Shown: piece after piece, positions 7,883 to 13,162 of the stretch
Layout: every line of letters starts with the position of its first letter
Numbering within the stretch: position 1 is the first letter of the stretch
NCBI GenBank assembly: GCA_963582255.1
Contig: CAUZRD010000047.1
Location: 1 to 13,162 of the forward strand
Length of the DNA: 13,162 nucleotides
Direction of reading: 5' to 3'
Source of the DNA: CAUZRD01 sp963582255
GTDB taxonomy: Bacteria > Pseudomonadota > Alphaproteobacteria > Rhizobiales > TMED25
Notes under the pieces: generated by a model
What the model was told of the DNA's origin: nothing
The model's input: the letters and a program-made list of their open reading frames with translations, nothing else
The model's database searches: none
Program-made: the position numbers and the translations under genes

Positions 7883-10810
7883 CTAGTGCGCTTCATCCCA
7901 ATTAAAAGCTGCTTTGACATCAACCTGAAGAGGGACTGAAAGCTGAACGGCGGGCAGCGTGGCCTCAACCATGACCTGGCGGACAGCATTTATTGTTATT
8001 TGAACCTCATCTTCGGGCGCTTCAAAAATCAACTCATCATGCACCTGAAGTAGCATGCGTGATTTCGAGCTCCGTGTGGAAAGCGCATCTGGCATACGGA
8101 TCATTGCCCGGCGGATAATATCAGCAGCCGATCCTTGGATAGGCGCATTGATTGCCGCACGCTCGGTGAATGCTCGGTGAGTGTGGTTCTTGGAGTTAAT
8201 CTCTGGATAGTGACACTTGCGCCCGAAGATAGTCTCGACAAATCCGTGTTCGCGGGCGAATGCCTTAGTGTCTTCCATATAGTCTCGAATTCCGGGAAAG
8301 CGATCTAAATAGCGGTCGATGTAGTCCTTTGCCTCATTGCGTGTAATAGAGAGCTGATTAGCAAGACCGAAGGCGGAAATACCATAAATGATGCCAAAAT
8401 TGATTGCTTTTGCACGCCTGCGAACGGAAGGATCCATGCCCTTTATCGGTATATTGAACATCTCAGATGCTGTCATAGCATGAATGTCGAGCCCGTCATC
8501 GAATGCCTTGCGCAAGGCATCAATGTTAGCGATATGGGCTAGAATCCGTAGCTCAATCTGGCTGTAATCAGCCGAAATAAGTTTATGTCCTTTTTGCGCG
8601 ATGAAGGCCGTACGGATCTTACGTCCCTCGGCGGTCCGTATCGGAATGTTCTGCAAATTAGGCTCAGATGACGAAAGGCGTCCCGTGGTGGTTGCGGCAA
8701 GTGAATAGGATGTATGTACACGTCCGGTATTGGGGTTCACGTGGGTTTGCAGAGCGTCGGTATAGGTCGATTTTAGTTTAGCAAGCTGGCGCCAATCGAG
8801 GACCTTTGCTGGTAGACCGTGACCTTCGGCGGCCAGTGATTCTAAAACGTCAGCTCCGGTTGCCCAGGCGCCGGTCTTGGTTTTCCGTCCGCCCTCAAGG
8901 CCCATCTTATCAAATAATATTTCACCAAGCTGTTTGGGACTGGCGATATTGAATATCTCGCCGGAAAGTTTATGGATTTCGTCTTCAAGTGCGCTCATAG
9001 ATTGCGCAAACTGACCTGACAGTCGAGATAGCACTTGACGATCCACGGTAATCCCGGCGCGCTCCATCTCAGCTAAAATGGGGACCAAAGGGCGCTCCAG
9101 TGTCTCATAGACGCTTGTCATGCGCTCGGCTAGCAGGCGTGGTTTTAATATGCCCGCAAGCCGCAGCGTCACATCCGCGTCCTCACTCGCATATTCTCCC
9201 GCCCGCTTGATATCCACTAGATTGAAGGTAATCCTTTCCTTGCCTGTCCCGGTGACTTCCTTGAAGCTGATTGGCTGATGACCAAGATGTCGCGATGAAA
9301 GGTCGTCCATCCCGTGCCCGCCTCGGCCAGAATCAAGAGCGTAAGACATTAGCATAGTGTCATCAATCGATGATAACTGGATACCGTATTCGGCTAGGAT
9401 AACGTAGTCGTATTTAAGGTTCTGCCCAATTTTGAGAACGCCGGCATCTTCCAGCATTGGCTTAAGAATTATGAGTGCCTCGGCCAAAGGCATTTGGTCA
9501 AGATCTGTATAGTTAAGCGCCAGACCATCGTTTTTATGACCAAGCGGAATATATGCGGCACGTCCCGGTGCCAGTGCCAATGACACTCCGACAAGTTCAG
9601 CCTGCATAGGGTCGAGGGAAGTGGTCTCCGTATCAATCGCAACAAATCCTTGTGCGATGGCCTCATCGACCCAGAGCTTCAATGCTTCGCCATTGCGAAG
9701 AATTTCATAAGCTTTCGCATCTATTTCCATTCCGTGCAGTTTTTCTGCTGCCAGTTCGGCAACTGCGACGGGACCCGTACGGGGTTCGACATCGTTTGTG
9801 ACCGGAGATAGTTTGGTTGGGGTAAGTGGCGTGTCGGCTTTGATGGCGTCGAGCTCAACAAAGAATGTATCTGCCACTCGTTTTGTAAAGGTATGAAACT
9901 CCATAGCTTTGGAAAATGCGATCAGCGTTTTTGCATTGATTGGCGGCGCGCCTAGTGCTTCGGTGGGAATGGTGATCGGTGCGTCCCGCTTTAGATAAGC
10001 AAGATCGCGTGAAATGCGTGCCTGATCAGCAAATTCAATCAAGTTTTCGCGCCGTTTGTTTTGCTTGATCGTGTGGGCATTCTCTAAAAGTGCGTCAAGA
10101 TTCCCAAACTCTGTTATCAGTAGCGCAGCGGTTTTGATGCCGATGCCTGGAACCCCTGGAATGTTATCGCTTGAATCGCCGGCAAGTGCCTGAACATCGA
10201 CCACTAATTCTGGCGCAACACCAAATTTGGCAACTACCTCATTAGGACCGATATGCCGTTCATTTCCTGGCATCGGATCGTACATCTGAATTCTCGCATT
10301 TATCAGCTGCATTAGGTCTTTATCACCGGATATAATGGTAACCTTAGCACCCAATTTTCCAGCTATATCCGCATAGGTGGCGATAAGATCGTCGGCCTCA
10401 TATCCATCTTCTACCAGCGGTATTAGCCCAAAAGCACGAACCGCATCACGGATCAACGGAAACTGAGGTACTAGTTCTTCGGGAGGATCGTCCCGATTAG
10501 CTTTGTATTCGGCATAGAGCTGATTGCGAAAAGTGCCACCCCTCGGATCGAATACCACTCCGATATGTGTAGGCATTTCGCTGTTCACGCCTTCGCGTAG
10601 TAGCTTCCACAACATATTGCAGAACGTCATTACCGCACCGACGGGAGTGCCATCCGATCGGGTAAAACTGCGACCTCGCGATTGCGCAACCTTAAACATG
10701 GCAAAATAGGCGCGGTAAATATAAGTGGAGCCATCGATGAGATAGACATGCGCTTTTTCATTTATCGGCTGGATTAGCTGTTTTGGTGAATTGCTCATGA
10801 ACGGTATCAT
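7883..10810 (-). CDS. polA: DNA polymerase I
   Basis: Repair and Okazaki-fragment polymerase of 975 aa. The N-terminal 5'-3' nuclease (about 20-310) shows HVYLIDGSTYIYRAYF, AEYKANRDDPPEEL, DGYEADDLIATYA, ISGDKDLMQL and GDSSDNIPGVPGIGIKTA. The 3'-5' proofreading domain (about 380-560) keeps the DTET motif with Asp393/Glu395, NLKYDYVIL and YASEDADVTL, so proofreading is probably active, unlike in some lineages. In the polymerase domain, motif A SADYSQIELR has Asp748, motif B RRRAKAINFGIIYG spans 797-810, and motif C VHDELIFE has Asp925/Glu926. The length fits alphaproteobacterial PolA (about 970-1000). Start choice is uncertain: ATG 10810 or ATG 10798 (MSNSPKQLI), neither with a clear Shine-Dalgarno, and two hairpins sit just upstream. 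It is followed 116 nt later by the nitroreductase gene. Confidence 0.97.
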   Translation of the reverse strand: MIPFMSNSPKQLIQPINEKAHVYLIDGSTYIYRAYFAMFKVAQSRGRSFTRSDGTPVGAVMTFCNMLWKLLREGVNSEMPTHIGVVFDPRGGTFRNQLYAEYKANRDDPPEELVPQFPLIRDAVRAFGLIPLVEDGYEADDLIATYADIAGKLGAKVTIISGDKDLMQLINARIQMYDPMPGNERHIGPNEVVAKFGVAPELVVDVQALAGDSSDNIPGVPGIGIKTAALLITEFGNLDALLENAHTIKQNKRRENLIEFADQARISRDLAYLKRDAPITIPTEALGAPPINAKTLIAFSKAMEFHTFTKRVADTFFVELDAIKADTPLTPTKLSPVTNDVEPRTGPVAVAELAAEKLHGMEIDAKAYEILRNGEALKLWVDEAIAQGFVAIDTETTSLDPMQAELVGVSLALAPGRAAYIPLGHKNDGLALNYTDLDQMPLAEALIILKPMLEDAGVLKIGQNLKYDYVILAEYGIQLSSIDDTMLMSYALDSGRGGHGMDDLSSRHLGHQPISFKEVTGTGKERITFNLVDIKRAGEYASEDADVTLRLAGILKPRLLAERMTSVYETLERPLVPILAEMERAGITVDRQVLSRLSGQFAQSMSALEDEIHKLSGEIFNIASPKQLGEILFDKMGLEGGRKTKTGAWATGADVLESLAAEGHGLPAKVLDWRQLAKLKSTYTDALQTHVNPNTGRVHTSYSLAATTTGRLSSSEPNLQNIPIRTAEGRKIRTAFIAQKGHKLISADYSQIELRILAHIANIDALRKAFDDGLDIHAMTASEMFNIPIKGMDPSVRRRAKAINFGIIYGISAFGLANQLSITRNEAKDYIDRYLDRFPGIRDYMEDTKAFAREHGFVETIFGRKCHYPEINSKNHTHRAFTERAAINAPIQGSAADIIRRAMIRMPDALSTRSSKSRMLLQVHDELIFEAPEDEVQITINAVRQVMVEATLPAVQLSVPLQVDVKAAFNWDEAH

Positions 10811-10818
10811 GACATGGC

Positions 10819-10859
10819 TTGAGCGTGGCTCAATGGGTTATCTCACGTATGTGAGATAA
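10819..10859 (-). promoter_or_regulatory. Two tandem hairpins just upstream of the polA start
   Basis: TTGAGC/GCTCAA (10819-10833, 3-nt loop) and TTATCTCAC/GTGAGATAA (10838-10859, 4-nt loop, 9 perfect pairs) follow each other 4 nt apart. The first ends 8 nt before the ATG at 10810, exactly where a Shine-Dalgarno would be expected and none is seen. They could be operators for a dimeric repressor or an RNA structure that limits polA translation. Confidence 0.45.
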
Positions 10860-10887
10860 ATCGTGTTTTTATAGAATAAAACCTGTG

Positions 10888-10906
10888 GCCAAGAATAATT
10901 CTTGGC
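10888..10906. repeat. 19-bp palindrome upstream of polA
   Basis: GCCAAGAATAATTCTTGGC has 9-bp perfect arms around a single central A. It lies about 80-100 nt upstream of the polA start. No U-tract follows on either strand, so a terminator is unlikely. A dimeric regulator site is possible, with the target unknown. Confidence 0.4.
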
Positions 10907-11020
10907 GCGTGGGTAAAATTATTTATGCCTATTACCAGGTGATAAGGAGTATGCTTAAAACAGATATATTCAACTTTTATCGCCACTCTTTTGGTTCGCA
11001 CTTTTAATGTGCGTCACTGA

Positions 11021-11040
11021 TGATATGCCCATGCATATCA
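11021..11040. repeat. 8-bp inverted repeat, 4-nt loop
   Basis: TGATATGC (11021-11028) and GCATATCA (11033-11040) are exact reverse complements around CCAT, about 145-165 nt upstream of tRNA-Arg. Function is unknown. Confidence 0.3.
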
Positions 11041-11183
11041 AGCGTGCTAGTCGTGTAGATAAACTATAAGCTCGGCGCTAATTAATTTAAACAGATTTCT
11101 AAATTAAAGGCTGTGCCAGTATCTTTCATTTACATGGCCTGTTGGCTGGAATTTGATATATAGAGAAATGATCTAAAGATTTA

Positions 11184-11260
<77 letters not shown>

Positions 11261-11346
11261 AAATACTAGATAAATTAAATACCTTATGGTTGGTGGTTTT
11301 GAGTATTAACGAAACGTATAATCAGTTTGTTATCTGGATCAGAAAT

Positions 11347-13162
11347 ATGCCTCGTTACTGTAAGCGAGCCATATTGCTGGTATTCGACATTGGGATTCTA
11401 TCGTTTGCCTTATGGGCTAGCTTCGCATTACGATTTGGATTCTGGACGCCGCCTAATACCATGCATCAGTACATCACGGTTCTGAGTGGACCGGCGATAG
11501 CTATCCCTGTATTTATTCATCTCGGCCTTTATCGGGCAGTCATTCGATATTTGCCAGAACGAGCGTTCTGGACCGTCATACAGGCGATGAGCATCGCAAC
11601 TGTTCTGTGGGTTGTTCTGATCTTCTTGGTAGAAATTTCCGGCTGGGGAGGGGTGCCTCGATCTGTTCCCGCATTCTACTGGGCGCTGGGAACTATTCTA
11701 GTGGGCGGTAGCCGGTTCGCAGCCAAGAAACTTATCTGGTCAGATAGGAGCTTCTCGGACTCACAAAAACCCATTGTCATTTATGGTGCGGGGTATGCTG
11801 GAGTCCAACTTGCTAATGCGATTGCGCGCCAAGGCGGTATGTTTGTGGTTGGTTTCCTGGATGATAATGACCGCATTCACGGTCGAGATGTGGCTGGACT
11901 GCGGGTTTTTCCACCTAACCACCTTCCGAAGCTGCGCGAGTTATATGGAGTGCAGGAGGTATTGCTTTCTATTCCCTCATTGCCCTTGTTACGCCGCCAA
12001 GAGGTAGTCTCCCAGATCAGTGCTTTTGGCGTGAAAATAAGGATATTGCCTGCAATTACCGACTTAGTAGGTGGTGCGTACGTGGTCAACGAGATTCGAG
12101 AGATTGATATCGATGATTTGCTTGGCCGTTCATCGGTTCCACCTGACCCGAGTCTCATCTCCGAGATGATCTATGGCCGCTCAATCATGGTGACTGGTGC
12201 AGGTGGATCGATTGGTTCAGAGCTGTGCAGGCTCGTGGCAAAGTCGGCGCCACAACGGTTAGTGCTGTTCGAGGTAAATGAATTTGCATTATATAATATC
12301 GAGCGTGAATTGTCGGGGCTTCAGGACTTAACCGTGATTCCAGTCCTTGGTTCGATCGACAACCGAGAATGTGTGGAGCGTACGCTGAAGGATAATAACG
12401 TTCAGGTTGTCTTCCATGCAGCGGCCTATAAGCATGTTCCTCTGGTTGAAGCCAATGTCTTGGAGGGAGTTCGAAACAACGTTTTTGGGACTCTTTCGGT
12501 GGCAAGTATGTCTTTTGAAAGCGGTGTAGAAAATTTTGTGCTGATCTCGTCCGACAAGGCAGTTCGGCCAACCAATGTGATGGGGGCGACAAAGAGGTGG
12601 GCAGAACTCATCATTAGCCAGATGGCCAAGGCGGCGGCAGAAAAACGATCAGGTCAGAGGTTCGCGACGGTTCGCTTCGGCAACGTACTTGGATCCACTG
12701 GTTCAGTTGTGCCTTTGTTCAAGGATCAGATCGCCCGGGGTGGTCCTGTCACTATTACAGATATGAATATGACCCGGTACTTCATGTCCATTCATGAAGC
12801 TGCTGAACTGATCGTGCAAGCCGGCTCATTATCAAATGGAGGAGATATATTCTTACTGGAGATGGGGCAGCCCGTGCCTATCAAAATATTGGCTAAGAAC
12901 ATGGTACAACTGGCCGGGTTTAGCGTACGTAGCGATACTAATCCCCGTGGTGAAATCGAGCTTGTGGAGATCGGCAAGCGGCCGGGCGAAAAGCTTTATG
13001 AAGAGCTATTCTATAAAGATTCAACAGTCTCCCGTACCCAGCATCCTAAAATCATGAGGTCCCAAGACATAGTCGAAAGCGAGAGTATCGATTGTGCCCT
13101 GGACAGGCTGCGGGAAGCCCTACAGAATGGTAAAGAGTCAGAAGTTCGCTGGCTCCTCTTTA
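11347..13162 (+). CDS. Membrane-bound nucleotide-sugar 4,6-dehydratase (CapD/WbpM/FlaA1 class), 3' end cut off
   Basis: 605 codons are visible and the frame is open at the right edge. The N-terminal part has about four membrane helices (near residues 8-28, 42-63, 75-98 and 108-125). A first nucleotide-binding fold follows with YGAGYAG (146-152). The catalytic SDR domain then starts MVTGAGGSIGSEL (281-293) and continues with HAAAYKHVPLVE, SSDKAVRPTNVMGATKRWAE (401-420) and VRFGNVLGS. The usual SDR catalytic Tyr is Met412 (MxxxK, Lys416), the hallmark of the long membrane-bound 4,6-dehydratases acting on UDP-GlcNAc-type sugars. It likely makes a deoxy-sugar precursor for surface polysaccharide. 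The ATG at 11347 has a poor ribosome binding site. Homologues often have 12-18 residues before LPR..KR, so TTG 11299 (SINETYNQFVIWIRN then MPRYCKR) may be the true start. No known gene precedes it except tRNA-Arg. Confidence 0.9.
   Translation, partial: MPRYCKRAILLVFDIGILSFALWASFALRFGFWTPPNTMHQYITVLSGPAIAIPVFIHLGLYRAVIRYLPERAFWTVIQAMSIATVLWVVLIFLVEISGWGGVPRSVPAFYWALGTILVGGSRFAAKKLIWSDRSFSDSQKPIVIYGAGYAGVQLANAIARQGGMFVVGFLDDNDRIHGRDVAGLRVFPPNHLPKLRELYGVQEVLLSIPSLPLLRRQEVVSQISAFGVKIRILPAITDLVGGAYVVNEIREIDIDDLLGRSSVPPDPSLISEMIYGRSIMVTGAGGSIGSELCRLVAKSAPQRLVLFEVNEFALYNIERELSGLQDLTVIPVLGSIDNRECVERTLKDNNVQVVFHAAAYKHVPLVEANVLEGVRNNVFGTLSVASMSFESGVENFVLISSDKAVRPTNVMGATKRWAELIISQMAKAAAEKRSGQRFATVRFGNVLGSTGSVVPLFKDQIARGGPVTITDMNMTRYFMSIHEAAELIVQAGSLSNGGDIFLLEMGQPVPIKILAKNMVQLAGFSVRSDTNPRGEIELVEIGKRPGEKLYEELFYKDSTVSRTQHPKIMRSQDIVESESIDCALDRLREALQNGKESEVRWLLF

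Larger units (their letters stand above)
10811..11183. other. Dyad-rich intergenic region between polA and tRNA-Arg
   Basis: No convincing gene occurs in this divergent gap of 373 nt. It carries the polA leader dyads (10819-10859), a 19-bp palindrome (10888-10906), CGCAC/GTGCG (10997-11013), TGATATGC/GCATATCA (11021-11040) and the AT-rich TTAATTTA/TAAATTAA (11082-11107). An 18-codon frame at 10951-11007 has AAGGAG only 1 nt before its ATG, so translation is doubtful. Promoters for polA (leftward) and the tRNA (rightward) must be here. For the tRNA, TTTACA (11129-11134) with TTTGAT (11152-11157) is the best pair I see, and it is weak. Confidence 0.5.

Noticed and set aside
10951..11007. An 18-codon frame (MLKTDIFNFYRHSFGSHF) with AAGGAG next to its ATG
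   Set aside because: The spacing from AAGGAG to ATG is only 1 nt, the peptide has no recognisable features, and it lies among inverted repeats. Translation is not supported.
11774..12977. Several plus- and minus-strand frames of 60-135 codons overlapping the dehydratase gene
   Set aside because: The in-frame dehydratase translation is continuous and carries all family motifs, so the others are shadows rather than separate genes or evidence of a frameshift.

Overview
The window looks like a chromosomal segment of an alphaproteobacterium, most likely from the Rhizobiales (Hyphomicrobiales) or a close relative. The main reason is gene order. pckA is divergent from a tight chvI-chvG-hprK-manX-ptsH cluster that is followed by ahcY, a neighbourhood familiar from Rhizobium, Sinorhizobium, Brucella and relatives. 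The short, kinase-domain-only HprK and the EIIA-Man/HPr pair without sugar permease genes also fit that group. Base composition is moderate, roughly half G+C by eye, which is low for a free-living rhizobium, so I do not name a genus.

Layout. On the minus strand, reading right to left from 4294: chvI (response regulator), chvG (sensor kinase), hprK (HPr kinase/phosphorylase), manX (EIIA-Man) and ptsH (HPr). Start/stop overlaps or short gaps link them, so they probably form one operon. After a 255-nt AT-rich gap comes the 5' part of ahcY, cut by the left edge, with its own candidate operator and a structured leader. pckA (4653-6257, plus strand) is divergent from chvI across a regulatory region of about 0.3 kb. 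Next come a small VOC/glyoxalase-fold gene (plus) and a convergent nitroreductase-family gene (minus). Full-length polA (7883-10810, minus) follows, with all three activities intact by motif. A 373-nt dyad-rich gap then leads to tRNA-Arg(CCG) (11184-11260, plus). A long membrane-bound nucleotide-sugar 4,6-dehydratase gene (CapD/WbpM/FlaA1 class, plus) runs off the right edge and probably begins a surface-polysaccharide locus.

How the genes work together. ChvG/ChvI is an envelope and acid-stress two-component system. HPr and EIIA-Man form the distal part of a regulatory, non-transport phosphorelay whose HPr is also a serine-phosphorylation target of HprK. PckA is the committed step of gluconeogenesis. 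Their linkage joins envelope sensing, PTS signalling and central carbon flux. AhcY recycles S-adenosylhomocysteine and is probably controlled separately. PolA, the nitroreductase and the VOC protein appear to be ordinary, unrelated genes.

I found no CRISPR array, insertion sequence, prophage or defence system, and nothing I would defend as a new multi-gene system. The less explained signals are non-coding: a tandem/palindromic ATAAAGA site and a 16-bp perfect palindrome ahead of ahcY, a 12-bp palindrome in the likely pckA promoter, a direct repeat between chvI and pckA, paired hairpins just upstream of the polA start, and a 14-bp long-range inverted repeat between polA and the nitroreductase gene.
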